This document shows, piece by piece, positions 17,973 through 29,178 of a stretch of 51,727 bases of DNA (position 1 is its first letter; each line of letters begins with the position of its first letter). Both the position numbers and the translations under genes were made by a program. The notes under the pieces were generated by a model. That model saw nothing but the letters and a program-made list of their open reading frames with translations, ran no database searches and was not told the origin of the DNA. The stretch is from an uncultured Flavobacteriaceae bacterium (lineage in GTDB: Bacteria > Bacteroidota > Bacteroidia > Flavobacteriales > Flavobacteriaceae): assembly GCA_913052585.1 (NCBI GenBank), contig CAJXEB010000012.1, positions 1 to 51,727 of the forward strand, in the 5' to 3' direction.

Positions 17973-18374
17973 TTGAAAAAGACATTTACTAAACTAAGAG
18001 TTCGTTATGCAGAAACCGATCAAATGGGAGTTGTATATTATGGTAATTATGCACAATACTTAGAACAAGGACGTACCGAATGGTTGCGTTCATTAGGGTT
18101 GTCTTATAAATTTATGGAAGATAATCATGTGATACTACCGGTAGTTAATTTAAATGTAGATTATAAGTATCCAGCGAAATACGATGATGTTATAAGAATA
18201 ACTACAACTTTAAAAAAAATACCTTCTGTAAAAATTGAATTTTATTATGAGATTCACAATCAGGAAAATAAGCTTTTAGTGTCTGCAAATACCACATTAG
18301 TTTTTTTAAATAGTATTACTAGAAAATTGATAAAAGCACCGGATTATCTATTAGAAAAATTGAAGGATATATAA
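17973..18374 (+). CDS. Acyl-CoA thioesterase, YbgC/FadM-type hotdog fold
   Basis: A 133-residue single hotdog-domain thioesterase that hydrolyses acyl-CoA. The signature YAETDQMGVVYYGNYAQYLE has the catalytic Asp16, with an ordered RTEWLRSLG helix after it. The start is TTG, and no ATG or GTG exists before the catalytic motif. The TTG lies within an AT-rich ATTATTTTG segment that could be a degenerate promoter, so the true start is less certain than the identity. The gene is convergent with the YigZ-family gene (stops adjacent). Confidence 0.9.
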   Translation: MKKTFTKLRVRYAETDQMGVVYYGNYAQYLEQGRTEWLRSLGLSYKFMEDNHVILPVVNLNVDYKYPAKYDDVIRITTTLKKIPSVKIEFYYEIHNQENKLLVSANTTLVFLNSITRKLIKAPDYLLEKLKDI

Positions 18375-18992
18375 TTATTCTTCTAATATTTTAATAGATA
18401 TTTTATAAGCATTATCAAAAATCTGAAAAATATTTTTTGCATCCTTTTTTCGTATTGAAATTATAAATTGACAATTCAATTCCATTTTCTGATTGATAAT
18501 TGAAATGTTTTCATCCTTAATGATTCGCATTACCGTATTCATTTCTGGATATTCAAATCTTATCAAAAATTCTTCATTAATAGTTTTTTCAATTATCACT
18601 GAATTTTCTAAAGCTAATTTAGCTCCAGTTTTATAAGCCTTTATCAAACCCCCAACTCCAAGTTTTGTCCCGCCGAAATAGCGAGCTACTACCACTAATA
18701 TGTTAGTAACATTAAACGACTGTAGTTGCCCATAAATTGGCATACCCGCACTATTTGATGGCTCCCCGTCATCATTAGCTCTGTAATGATTATAGTTTTC
18801 ACCAAGCTGCCATGCATAACACCAATGGCGAGCATTATAATGCTGCTTTTTTAGAAGTTCTATTTTTTCTTTAATTTCTACTTCATTACTAACTGGAAAA
18901 GCATAGCCATAAAATTTACTACCTCTATCTTTAAAAAGTCCTTCTTTTGAAGGTTGTGTGATGGTTTTGTATATGTCTGTAATTTTCTCCAA
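18375..18992 (-). CDS. YigZ/IMPACT-family protein
   Basis: A 205-residue protein of the YigZ (UPF0029/IMPACT) family. The N-terminal domain (~15-125) carries HWCYAWQLG, DDGEPSNSAGMPI and ARYFGGTKLGVGGL; the C-terminal domain is DUF1949-like. The eukaryotic relative IMPACT regulates Gcn2; the bacterial role is unsettled. The start is TTG, directly after the stop of the transporter gene (TAATTG), and no other start precedes the conserved region. Confidence 0.9.
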   Translation of the reverse strand: MEKITDIYKTITQPSKEGLFKDRGSKFYGYAFPVSNEVEIKEKIELLKKQHYNARHWCYAWQLGENYNHYRANDDGEPSNSAGMPIYGQLQSFNVTNILVVVARYFGGTKLGVGGLIKAYKTGAKLALENSVIIEKTINEEFLIRFEYPEMNTVMRIIKDENISIINQKMELNCQFIISIRKKDAKNIFQIFDNAYKISIKILEE

Positions 18993-19856
18993 TTATAATG
19001 ATATTAAAATAATACTTAAAATAGCCAGCGCTATACCAATCCAGTTTTTCCGAATAAGCTTTTCTTTAAATAGAAATATTCCTGCAAAAGTAGATAACAT
19101 TACAATGGAGACATTATTGATAGCAAAAATCCCTGAACTCTCTAAAATATCACTTCGTAAGGCTTTTACTAAATAATAAATAGAAAAGTAATTTGGTACT
19201 CCTAAGCATATTCCCGCAATAACATTTTTAATTTCAAATTTTAAACTACCTTTAATAACCTGAATTATTATAATTATAAAACCAATAATAGCTGCAGCTA
19301 GAAATATAATCGCTGAAAACAAAGGAACGTCATTATTTGCAACATAAGTATCTTCTAAAAACTTTAAGCTTGTATCAATAATTCCACTACCAACAAAAAC
19401 CAATATGGGTAGTAGAATTAATTTTCTATTAATACTAATCCCTTGATTGGATTTTTTTGAAGTAAGGTAAACTGCAATTAATGCAATCCCAATCCCAATT
19501 AACTTTGTTGCGCCTAGACTTTCATTATAATATATAAGTCCAAATAAAACGGGTATTACAACACTCATCTTAGTGGCAACAGAAACCGCCGAAAGCCCAC
19601 TTCTTTGTGTTGTTATGGCCATTAAATTAAAAACAATAATAAATAAAGCTCCTAAAACTAGGCTATAGTAAAACCAATTTAAATTAGGTAATTGTGAAAT
19701 AGTGATTGTTCCTTCATATGCTAAAATTCCAGTCATAAAAGCAATACAATAATTTACAACGATGGCCTGAAGGATATTTATATTGAACCTTTCAAATAGT
19801 TTGAAATTGATAAAAATTATTGTAGAGGCTAAAATACTAAGGAGTAAATAAATCAA
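18993..19856 (-). CDS. EamA/DMT-superfamily transporter
   Basis: A 287-residue inner-membrane protein with about ten hydrophobic helices arranged as two EamA repeats (roughly 1-135 and 145-287), typical of the drug/metabolite transporter superfamily. ISVVMLSTFAGIFLFKEKLIRKNWIGIALA is the usual C-terminal repeat ending, whose short basic loop points to the cytoplasm. The start codon is TTG. The substrate cannot be predicted. It is probably cotranscribed with ribD, the HAD gene and yigZ. Confidence 0.87.
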   Translation of the reverse strand: MIYLLLSILASTIIFINFKLFERFNINILQAIVVNYCIAFMTGILAYEGTITISQLPNLNWFYYSLVLGALFIIVFNLMAITTQRSGLSAVSVATKMSVVIPVLFGLIYYNESLGATKLIGIGIALIAVYLTSKKSNQGISINRKLILLPILVFVGSGIIDTSLKFLEDTYVANNDVPLFSAIIFLAAAIIGFIIIIIQVIKGSLKFEIKNVIAGICLGVPNYFSIYYLVKALRSDILESSGIFAINNVSIVMLSTFAGIFLFKEKLIRKNWIGIALAILSIILISL

Positions 19857-19894
19857 TTGTTTCTATTTTTAGTTGAGTTTGGTAATAGATATAT

Positions 19895-20509
19895 TTAAAA
19901 TATGTCTTTTTTTATTAGGAATAAATCTACAATATCTTCCTTTTTTGGGATAATATTCCAAGTATGCATTCCAAGTTTTTTTGCTGCGTCAGTATTTTCT
20001 TTGGTGTCATCTATAAATATACTTTCGTTTGGATTAATCTTATGAGTGTCTAAAACAAAATTATAAATATCTGAATTTGGCTTTCTTAAATGGATCTCTT
20101 GCGAGAAATAAAAAGCGTCGAAACAATTTTTAAAACGTTGAAACCTTTCTATAGTCATGTGTTTAATTACCTTTTCAATATGCAAATCGTTGGTATTACT
20201 TAGTAATATTAGTTGATATTTTTTTGAAGCAGCTAAAGCCTCAATATATTCAAGCCTATATTCCGGAAAATCTAAAATAATGGAATTCCAAGCTTCTGAA
20301 AGTTGACTTTTACTAATATTGGGAAATGCTTTCTGATAATAATCTAAAAACGTTGAAGTATCAATTTTCCCGGTTTCATATAGTTTGTTGGTTTCAATCA
20401 TTTCTTTAGAAAATAAATGAATACCTAATTTCTTCATTTCTATATAGGGAGCTTCCTTATCTAAATTGATAAATACATCGCCAAAATCAAAAATGAGTGT
20501 TTTAATCAT
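19895..20509 (-). CDS. HAD-superfamily hydrolase (YihX-like)
   Basis: A 204-residue HAD phosphatase. Motif I is IFDFGDVF with nucleophile Asp8; the usual second Asp position holds Gly, as in the YihX glucose-1-phosphatase branch. Motif II is LLSNTND, the motif III lysine is in LRKPNSDIY, and motif IV is FIDDTKENTDAA. Its ATG overlaps the ribD stop by 8 bp. A possible job is removing the phosphate from the pyrimidine intermediate of riboflavin synthesis, but that is inferred only from adjacency to ribD. Confidence 0.88.
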   Translation of the reverse strand: MIKTLIFDFGDVFINLDKEAPYIEMKKLGIHLFSKEMIETNKLYETGKIDTSTFLDYYQKAFPNISKSQLSEAWNSIILDFPEYRLEYIEALAASKKYQLILLSNTNDLHIEKVIKHMTIERFQRFKNCFDAFYFSQEIHLRKPNSDIYNFVLDTHKINPNESIFIDDTKENTDAAKKLGMHTWNIIPKKEDIVDLFLIKKDIF

Positions 20510-21539
20510 TTAATACTATTTTTAAGCTGTCTTGCTTAATTTTTGTTTCAGAAACTAGGTTCCCATTTATTAAAGGAGCTTTTATGCCCTCTTTAAACAA
20601 AGGAATACCTTTAAATACTCTAGCTTCATCCCAAAGGTTTTCATCAATAAAAGTTTGAAGTGTTTTTGCGCCACCTTCTACAATTAATGATTGAATTTTA
20701 TACCTATATATAATCTCACAAATTTGTTGGGCTATATTTTTTGAAAAATCAATAGTTTCATAAATAAGATACTCTTTATTTTCTTTTCTTAATTCAGTTA
20801 TAACAATAGTTTTAGCGCTGTTATCGAAAACGTTGGCCTCCAATGGAATTTTTAAGTTCTTATCGATTACCCATCTAATAGGCGAATTTCCATCCCAATC
20901 ACGAGTTGTTAAACTTGGATTGTCTTCTAGAGCAGTATTAGTGCCAATAAGTATAGATGCTTCTTCAGCTCTCCATTTGTGTACTAATTGTCTGGATCTT
21001 TTGTTAGTGATCCAAACTGGACTTTTGCCAATTTTATTTTTAGGTGAAATAAATCCATCTAAAGTTTCTGCCCATTTTAAAATAATATAAGGCCGCTGCT
21101 TTTTAAAAAAAGTAAAAAAGCGTTTGTTTAGATCGCTACATTTTTTTTCCAAAATCCCTTCAACTACATTACACCCTTTATCCTTTAAAAGTTTTATTCC
21201 ATTTCCAGCTACTTTTGGATTTGGATCCATACTTCCGATAATAACATTTTTGATTCCTTTTTCAATAATTAAATTTGCACAAGGGGGTGTTTTTCCAAAA
21301 TGACTGCAAGGTTCTAAACTTACATAAATAGTCGCATCTTTTAAAAGGGTTTGGTTTTTTACACTAGTAATTGCATTTACTTCTGCGTGAGGCATTCCAG
21401 ATTGCTCATGCCAGCCTTCACCAATAATCTTATTTTCATAAACAATAACACATCCTACTAAAGGATTTGGATAGGTAGTCCCCAAACCATTTTTAGCAAG
21501 TTGGATGCATCGCAACATGTAATTTTCGTGTATCTTCAC
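20502..21539 (-). CDS. ribD: Riboflavin biosynthesis deaminase/reductase RibD
   Basis: A bifunctional enzyme of riboflavin synthesis: a pyrimidine deaminase N-terminal domain (zinc ligands in HAEVNAI and the cysteines of PCSHFGKTPPC) and a reductase C-terminal domain (from ~150, KWAETLDGFI, with LIVEGGAKT near the end). I start it at GTG 21539 (VKIHENYMLRCIQLAKNG), giving 345 residues; the ATG 15 bp upstream would place the start in the short divergent promoter region. TATTTTTA lies 4 bp before this GTG. Confidence 0.94.
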   Translation of the reverse strand: MKIHENYMLRCIQLAKNGLGTTYPNPLVGCVIVYENKIIGEGWHEQSGMPHAEVNAITSVKNQTLLKDATIYVSLEPCSHFGKTPPCANLIIEKGIKNVIIGSMDPNPKVAGNGIKLLKDKGCNVVEGILEKKCSDLNKRFFTFFKKQRPYIILKWAETLDGFISPKNKIGKSPVWITNKRSRQLVHKWRAEEASILIGTNTALEDNPSLTTRDWDGNSPIRWVIDKNLKIPLEANVFDNSAKTIVITELRKENKEYLIYETIDFSKNIAQQICEIIYRYKIQSLIVEGGAKTLQTFIDENLWDEARVFKGIPLFKEGIKAPLINGNLVSETKIKQDSLKIVLND

Positions 21540-21566
21540 AATGTAAAAATACAAGGATTAATTTAT

Positions 21567-22052
21567 ATGAAGAAACCAATTATCCGTCCAATTTCAAAAA
21601 AAGATAATCCTCATATTGCCAAGGTTATACGAAATATTTTAATTGATTTTGGTGTTCCAAAAGTAGGGACTGCTTATGCCGATAAAGCATTAGATGCGTT
21701 ATATGAAGCATACCAAAAACCACGTTCAATCTATTTTGTAATAGAATTAAATGGAAATATTATTGGCGGTGGAGGAATAGCAAAACTTGAAAATTGCGAT
21801 GAAAATATATGCGAACTACAAAAAATGTATTTTTTAGAAGAAGCTAGGGGATTAGGCTTAGGTAATCAAATGATTAATCTTTGTTTTCAAAAAGCGAAGG
21901 ATTTTATGTTTGAAAAATGTTATTTAGAAACAATGACCTACATGGAAGCTGCTCAAAAACTATATCTAAAAAATGACTTTAAATATATAGATGGTCCTAT
22001 GGGGAATACAGGACATTATTCTTGTCCAGTACATATGCTAAAGAAATTATAA
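21567..22052 (+). CDS. GNAT-family N-acetyltransferase
   Basis: A 161-residue GNAT protein starting MKKPIIRPISKKDN. The acetyl-CoA site is RGLGLGNQMI (R-G-x-G-x-G/N), preceded by the beta-strand ELQKMYF. The conserved region ENGxxxY variant is AAQKLYLKNDFKYID. An open frame runs 22 codons further up, but that overlaps ribD and lacks homologous character. Divergent from ribD with 27 bp between starts. Substrate unknown. prmC follows 3 bp later. Confidence 0.9.
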   Translation: MKKPIIRPISKKDNPHIAKVIRNILIDFGVPKVGTAYADKALDALYEAYQKPRSIYFVIELNGNIIGGGGIAKLENCDENICELQKMYFLEEARGLGLGNQMINLCFQKAKDFMFEKCYLETMTYMEAAQKLYLKNDFKYIDGPMGNTGHYSCPVHMLKKL

Positions 22053-22055
22053 GTT

Positions 22056-22928
22056 TTGAATTTAAAAGAATTAAAAACATACTTTATTAGTTCAATAAAG
22101 AATTTATATCCTATAGAAGAAGTGTTATCCTTCTTTAACTTACTTGCAGAAAAACAATTGGGTTTATCGAGAATTAAAATTGCACTTCAGCCAGAAAAAG
22201 AAATTTCAGAAGCAGAGAAATTAAACTTTGATAACGCTATTTATCGTTTGGGTAATTTTGAGCCAATTCAATATATATTAGGAGATACCGAGTTTTTTGG
22301 ACTGCCTTTTAGGGTTGACAATAATGTGTTAATTCCAAGGCCAGAAACGGAAGAATTAGTTGATTGGATAGTTGATGAAACTCAAAATAATGAAGCTACC
22401 ATATTGGATATAGGGACGGGAAGTGGTTGTATTTCAATTTCATTAGCTAAGCATTTACCAAAAACAAAAGTTTATGGATTAGATGTTTCTACTGATGCCT
22501 TGCAGGTTGCCAAACAAAATGCGGAATTAAATAAAGTTGATGTTACTTTTGTTAAAGCAGATGTTTTAGACGAAAATTCTTGGGAACTGATATTTGAGTA
22601 TGTGAAGTTTGACACCATCGTTTCCAATCCACCCTATATAAGGATATTAGAAAAAAAACTTATGAAGTCTAATGTAATTTTACATGAACCAGACATAGCA
22701 TTGTTTGTGGAAGATGAGGATCCATTACTTTTTTACAGGAAAATTGCAAAGTTTAGTAAAATTTATTTAAAACCAGAGGGAACGCTTTATTTCGAAATAA
22801 ATGAATACCTTAGTAAAGAGATGAAAGAAATGTTAGAGTTTGAAGGTTTTAAAGATGTCGAAATAAGAAAAGATATTTTTAAAAAAGATAGAATGATAAA
22901 ATGTATGAAAAATGAGAAAACTAGATAG
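22056..22928 (+). CDS. prmC: Release factor glutamine methyltransferase PrmC
   Basis: PrmC N5-methylates the Gln of the GGQ motif in release factors RF1/RF2 and so boosts termination. The 290-residue protein has an N-terminal helical domain, then the Rossmann methyltransferase: DIGTGSGCISISLA (SAM loop) and the catalytic VSNPPYI. The start is TTG 3 bp after the previous stop. The 3' end overlaps the LOG gene by 17 bp. Confidence 0.95.
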   Translation: MNLKELKTYFISSIKNLYPIEEVLSFFNLLAEKQLGLSRIKIALQPEKEISEAEKLNFDNAIYRLGNFEPIQYILGDTEFFGLPFRVDNNVLIPRPETEELVDWIVDETQNNEATILDIGTGSGCISISLAKHLPKTKVYGLDVSTDALQVAKQNAELNKVDVTFVKADVLDENSWELIFEYVKFDTIVSNPPYIRILEKKLMKSNVILHEPDIALFVEDEDPLLFYRKIAKFSKIYLKPEGTLYFEINEYLSKEMKEMLEFEGFKDVEIRKDIFKKDRMIKCMKNEKTR

Positions 22929-23502
22929 TATTTGTGTGTTTTGTGGCAGTAGTGAAGGAAATGATATTCAAATTATTGAAGCTGCAACTCAGTTAGGAAA
23001 AGCCTTAGCTAATAATAATATAGATTTGGTGTATGGTGCTGCGAAAATTGGTATAATGGGTTTAGTAGCAAAATCTACTTTAGCTCATAAAGGAAAAGTA
23101 ATTGGTGTCATTCCAGAGTTTTTAAAATTAAAAGAAGTGGTTCACCTAGGGCTTACTGAATTAATTACTACTGAAAACATGCATGACCGCAAATTATTGA
23201 TGCAAAAAAAGAGTGATGGTTTTATAACTATGCCCGGCGGAATAGGCACTATGGAAGAACTGTTCGAAATATTAACTTGGTTACAATTAGGGCTTCATTC
23301 TAAACCAATTGGATTGTTAAATGTGAATCATTTTTACGATGATTTAATCTTAATGCTTGAAAAAATGGTTAAAAAAGGTTTTTTATCTATGGATAATTTA
23401 GAACTTTTAATCGTTGATGATCAAATAGATAATTTACTTGAAAAGATGAAAAATTTTAAAGATCCCCAAAAGCCAAAATGGCTAACTAATGAAAGAGCCT
23501 AA
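22912..23502 (+). CDS. LOG-family (TIGR00730) nucleotide phosphoribohydrolase
   Basis: A 196-residue Rossmann-like protein of the lysine-decarboxylase-like LOG family. The defining PGGIGTMEELFE motif and the N-terminal VFCGSSEGND are present. Characterised relatives release the base from cytokinin riboside or AMP 5'-monophosphates; the bacterial substrate here is unproven. It overlaps prmC by 17 bp, so translational coupling is likely. Confidence 0.93.
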   Translation: MRKLDSICVFCGSSEGNDIQIIEAATQLGKALANNNIDLVYGAAKIGIMGLVAKSTLAHKGKVIGVIPEFLKLKEVVHLGLTELITTENMHDRKLLMQKKSDGFITMPGGIGTMEELFEILTWLQLGLHSKPIGLLNVNHFYDDLILMLEKMVKKGFLSMDNLELLIVDDQIDNLLEKMKNFKDPQKPKWLTNERA

Positions 23503-23606
23503 TATTTCTACTTACTAACTTTTTTAGTTTACTTTTTAACAAAAACCCTTCCAGTCGCAGAGAAACTATATATATTTAAAGATATTAACCATTAAAATTT
23601 AAATAT

Positions 23607-24308
23607 ATGAGTGCTACAAAAAAGTATTTTGCAGAAGCCTTGGGGACTTTTGCATTAGTGTTATTCGGTTGTGGAGCCGCTACAGTGGCAGGGATTTCTA
23701 CAACTGGCCCTGCAGGATTAGGATTACTAGGAATCTCTCTTGCATTTGGTTTGGCTGTTGTTGTTATGGCTTATACTATAGGACCTATTTCTGGATGTCA
23801 TATTAACCCTGCAATATCAGTTGGAATGTTAGTGGCTGGTAAGTTATCTATGAAAGATACCGTAGGTTATGTAATTTCTCAATGTATTGGAGCTATTATT
23901 GGAGCTGGAGTTTTATATCTTTTAGCTACTGGATCTGATAGTTTTATGATGGGAGATTGGGCATTAGGATCTAATGGCTGGGGAGAAGGTTATTTAGGTG
24001 GCTATTCTATGCAAGCAGCATTAATCGCTGAGTTTGTATTTACTTTCTTATTTTTAATGGTAATTTTTGGTACCACTGCAAAAGCGGCAAGTCCACAAAT
24101 GGCTGGTTTAGCTATTGGACTATCATTGGTATTAATCCATATGGTAGTAATACCAATTACGGGAACATCTGTAAACCCTGCTAGAAGTTTAGGACCTGCA
24201 TTATTTGCTGGAGGAATGGCACTAAGTCAACTTTGGTTGTTTATTGTTGCTCCAATCGCTGGAGCTGTTGCAGCTGCACTAGTTAGAAATATTTTTATTG
24301 ACGATTAA
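23607..24308 (+). CDS. aqpZ: Aquaporin (AqpZ-type water channel)
   Basis: A 233-residue MIP-family channel with six transmembrane helices and two NPA half-helices: HINPAIS and SVNPARS. The ar/R filter looks like water-selective AqpZ: AFGL (Phe) in helix 2, LIHMV (His) in helix 5, and the Thr and Arg flanking the second NPA (GTSVNPAR). Glycerol facilitators have a Gly in place of the His. It is a single-gene unit, probably terminated at 24365-24396. Confidence 0.93.
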   Translation: MSATKKYFAEALGTFALVLFGCGAATVAGISTTGPAGLGLLGISLAFGLAVVVMAYTIGPISGCHINPAISVGMLVAGKLSMKDTVGYVISQCIGAIIGAGVLYLLATGSDSFMMGDWALGSNGWGEGYLGGYSMQAALIAEFVFTFLFLMVIFGTTAKAASPQMAGLAIGLSLVLIHMVVIPITGTSVNPARSLGPALFAGGMALSQLWLFIVAPIAGAVAAALVRNIFIDD

Positions 24309-24364
24309 TTAATCAAATAAAATCCAATAATATTTACAAAAAAATTGTTTATAATTTTTTATGC

Positions 24365-26410
<2,046 letters not shown>

Positions 26411-26411
26411 A

Positions 26412-26445
26412 TTGACTAATACTACAAGCTAATGCTGTATTTTTG
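26412..26445 (+). promoter_or_regulatory. Promoter for the hypothetical gene/dapA
   Basis: TTG (26412-26414), 23 bp spacer, then TATTTTTG (26438-26445). The predicted start near 26450 lies after the in-frame TTG at 26448 and before ATG 26466, favouring the ATG. Confidence 0.45.
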
Positions 26446-26465
26446 TATTGAATCGTAATAGTTCT

Positions 26466-26984
26466 ATGTTAAAAAGAATTCAAAAAATATTTCTAAAAAA
26501 AAGCGTTGATAATAATCTGAAAAACAGAAATATATCAAATATAAACGATCAATTACATTCCATAGGTTTTGTAATTGATGAAGGAATTAAAATTGATTTT
26601 GAAAAATTTTATGAAATTTCTAAAGAGCTTGGATTGCAGGAGAAAGATGTGAAAATATTTTCTTTTTCAGAAGTAAAGACTAAAACACCAACTTTGCATC
26701 AAAATAAAATTAATAATAAACATTTTACTTGGAAGGGTGAGATTCATAATCAAAACGCAAATGAGTTTTTAGAAACTCCTTTTGATGTTTTAGTGGGTTA
26801 CTATCTTACTAAAAATGATTATTTAGATGTAATGATATCTAAAAGTAAAGCAAAATTTAAAGTAGGTTTTAAGGAAATTGACAACCGTCTTTTTGATTTG
26901 TTAATTGATGTTAATCCTTTAAATATTAGTGCTATTAAAAAAGAATTGGTAAAATATTTCCGAACCTTAAATAAAATAAATTAA
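26466..26984 (+). CDS. Hypothetical protein, 172 residues (possibly DUF6913)
   Basis: No function recognised. The protein starts MLKRIQKIFLKKSVD and is rich in Lys, Asn and Ile, with alternating helix- and strand-like stretches and no signal peptide or membrane segment. The middle contains FDVLVGYYLTKNDYLDVM and SKAKFKVGF, which look like an alpha/beta domain. It sits 21 bp upstream of dapA on the same strand and shares its promoter. From memory, flavobacteria carry a DUF6913 protein in this position; treat that label as tentative. Confidence 0.7.
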   Translation: MLKRIQKIFLKKSVDNNLKNRNISNINDQLHSIGFVIDEGIKIDFEKFYEISKELGLQEKDVKIFSFSEVKTKTPTLHQNKINNKHFTWKGEIHNQNANEFLETPFDVLVGYYLTKNDYLDVMISKSKAKFKVGFKEIDNRLFDLLIDVNPLNISAIKKELVKYFRTLNKIN

Positions 26985-27005
26985 AAGAATACCTGTTTAA
27001 AGCGT

Positions 27006-27881
27006 ATGAAAGAATTAATTGGTACTGGAGTTGCTTTAATAACTCCTTTTAAAGATGATTTTAGTATAGATGTTGAAGGCTTAAAAAGAGTTGTAAATTT
27101 CAATATAGCTAACGGAATTGATTATTTAGTGGTTTTAGGAACTACTGCCGAAAGTGCTACCTTATCAAATGCAGAAAAACAATTGGTTATAGATACAATC
27201 GTCAAAGCAAATGCTGGAAGATTACCATTGGTTTTAGGAATAGGAGGTAATAACACACAAGCTGTAGTTGAAGAATTAAAGACCACTAATGTTTCAAGTT
27301 TTACAGCAATACTTTCGGTTTCTCCTTATTACAATAAGCCAACTCAAGAAGGAATCTATCAACATTTTGCAGCTATTTCTGAAGCTTCAGAAAAACCAAT
27401 TATTATTTATAACGTACCAGGAAGAACAGCTTCCAATATTCTACCTGAAACTGTAAAAAGACTTGCAGCGGATTTTGAAAATATAGTTGCCATAAAAGAA
27501 GCATCAGGTGATATTGTTCAAGCAATGAAATTAATTAATATCTGTTCAAAAGATTTTCTTGTAATTTCTGGTGATGATATGATCACATTGGCCATGGTTT
27601 TAGCTGGTGGTGCAGGAGTAATTTCTGTAATTGGGGAAGGTTTTCCAAAAGAATTTTCAGAAATGGTAAGACTTGGACTTGATAAAAAAGTAGAAGAAGC
27701 GTATAAAATTCATTATAAGTTAGCTCCTGCAATAGATTATATTTTTGAAGAAGGAAACCCAGCTGGAATAAAATCAGTGTTCAAAAATTTAGGAATTTGT
27801 GGAGACACAGTACGTTTGCCTTTAGTTAGTATAGGCCAGGTTCTTCAATGTAAAATAGATTCATTCATTACAAATTTATAA
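27006..27881 (+). CDS. dapA: 4-hydroxy-tetrahydrodipicolinate synthase DapA
   Basis: First committed step of the diaminopimelate/lysine pathway: condenses pyruvate with aspartate semialdehyde. The 291-residue TIM barrel has the Schiff-base Lys164 (VAIKEASGD), the Tyr135 of IIYNVPGR, and the GTTAES loop (46-51). Complete. dapF of the same pathway lies in the separate operon at 10587. Confidence 0.97.
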   Translation: MKELIGTGVALITPFKDDFSIDVEGLKRVVNFNIANGIDYLVVLGTTAESATLSNAEKQLVIDTIVKANAGRLPLVLGIGGNNTQAVVEELKTTNVSSFTAILSVSPYYNKPTQEGIYQHFAAISEASEKPIIIYNVPGRTASNILPETVKRLAADFENIVAIKEASGDIVQAMKLINICSKDFLVISGDDMITLAMVLAGGAGVISVIGEGFPKEFSEMVRLGLDKKVEEAYKIHYKLAPAIDYIFEEGNPAGIKSVFKNLGICGDTVRLPLVSIGQVLQCKIDSFITNL

Positions 27882-27968
27882 AAGTGACAAGTTTATTTCA
27901 AGTTAAAAATTTCAAAAACACTAGGAATAACAATAAAACGAGCTTTATTTTAGTACCCTAATAAGTTT

Positions 27969-27997
27969 TTGTAATCTCTTTAATTTGATTACTTTTG
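27969..27997 (+). promoter_or_regulatory. Promoter for bamD
   Basis: TTG (27969-27971), 18 bp, then TACTTTTG (27990-27997): a full -33/-7 Bacteroidota promoter. An ATG lies exactly 4 bp downstream at 28002 and another at 28017. Confidence 0.65.
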
Positions 27998-28016
27998 CAC
28001 GATGTTTTTTAAAACT

Positions 28017-28829
28017 ATGAAAAAGAGTATATTACTATTATTATTTGTCGTTGTTATCACCTCTTGTGGTGAATATCAAAAGATGTTGAAAAATCCAGAT
28101 TCTGGGTTAAAATATGTAATGGCAGAAAAAATGTATAATAAGGGTAGGTATAAGAGAGCATTAAAACTTATGGAACAGATTGTTCCGGTTTATAGGGGAA
28201 AGCCACAAGCCGAAAAATTAATGTTTATGTATTCAAATACGTATTACCAACTTGAAGATTATTACCTTTCTGGTTACCAGTTTGAGCGTTTTGCAATTTC
28301 TTATCCTAAAAGTGATAGTGTAGAATTGGCATCTTATAATTCTGCTTCTAGTTATTATCAATTATCACCTAGTTATTCATTAGATCAAAAGGATACTTAT
28401 ACAGGATTAGAAAAGCTTCAAGCATTTATTGATTCATATCCTAATTCAGAATACCGTACAGAAGCAAATAAAAAAGTTAAAGAGTTAACTTTAAAGTTAC
28501 AGAAAAAAGATATTAAAGTTGCTAAACAATATTTAAAAACCGGACTGGCTTTAAATAGTTATAAAAATGCAATAGCTGCTTTTGAAAATTTCATTAGCGA
28601 TCATCCAGGTTCTATTTATAGAAAGGATGCTTATTTTGGACGATTTCAAGCTGAATATGAATTAGCTTTGCAAAGTGTACCACAAAAGGTTGATGAACGA
28701 TTAGAAAAGGCTTTAGAATATTACGCTGATTTTGTAAAATATTTTAGTGACAGTGATTTATTAGAGCAAGCAAACGAAATAAAAAAAGATATAGAAATAA
28801 GATTGGGAACATCAGAAATTCCAAGTTAA
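28017..28829 (+). CDS. bamD: Outer-membrane assembly lipoprotein BamD
   Basis: A component of the BAM complex that inserts beta-barrels. A 270-residue lipoprotein: signal MKKSILLLLFVVVITSC with the lipobox ITSC (Cys 17), then tetratricopeptide-type helical repeats (~25-260) typical of BamD/YfiO. The ATG at 28017 gives a compact signal peptide; an in-frame ATG at 28002 is compatible with a leaderless mRNA and would add five residues. First gene of an operon with omega, coaBC, the PorD-like gene and possibly recN. Confidence 0.92.
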   Translation: MKKSILLLLFVVVITSCGEYQKMLKNPDSGLKYVMAEKMYNKGRYKRALKLMEQIVPVYRGKPQAEKLMFMYSNTYYQLEDYYLSGYQFERFAISYPKSDSVELASYNSASSYYQLSPSYSLDQKDTYTGLEKLQAFIDSYPNSEYRTEANKKVKELTLKLQKKDIKVAKQYLKTGLALNSYKNAIAAFENFISDHPGSIYRKDAYFGRFQAEYELALQSVPQKVDERLEKALEYYADFVKYFSDSDLLEQANEIKKDIEIRLGTSEIPS

Positions 28830-28839
28830 TAATAAGAAT

Positions 28840-29175
28840 ATGAAAGATTTAAAGAATACCGAAGCGCCTTCAAACACTACTACTATTGACAAGAACTTAA
28901 TAGATGCCCCAACAAATAATATTTATGAGGCAATTTCTATTATTTCTAAGAGAGCAGTTCAAATTAATGAAGATATTAAGAAAGAATTGTTAGAGAAATT
29001 AGACGAGTTTGCTACGTATAATGATAGCTTAGAAGAAATCTTTGAAAATAAAGAGCAAATTGAAGTTTCGAAATTTTATGAAAAATTACCGAAACCACAC
29101 GCAATTGCTGTTCAAGAATGGTTAGATGATAAAATCTACTATAGAAATACTCAAGACGAAGAATTAGAAAATTAA
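28840..29175 (+). CDS. rpoZ: RNA polymerase omega subunit, Bacteroidota form
   Basis: Omega helps fold and assemble the beta' subunit. The 111-residue protein has the conserved NIYEAISIISKRAVQIN helix that aligns with the omega core, followed by an acidic helical extension (YNDSLEEIFENKEQIEVSKFYEK spans ~66-87) characteristic of Bacteroidota. Located between bamD and coaBC, a neighbourhood that supports the call because rpoZ and coaBC are adjacent in many bacteria. Confidence 0.88.
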   Translation: MKDLKNTEAPSNTTTIDKNLIDAPTNNIYEAISIISKRAVQINEDIKKELLEKLDEFATYNDSLEEIFENKEQIEVSKFYEKLPKPHAIAVQEWLDDKIYYRNTQDEELEN

Positions 29176-29178
29176 GAA

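Noticed and set aside
18993-21539. Riboflavin (FMN) riboswitch upstream of ribD
   Set aside because: Only 27 bp separate ribD from the divergent gene, far too short for the conserved FMN aptamer, and no AGGGUGAAAUUCCC-like core is seen.
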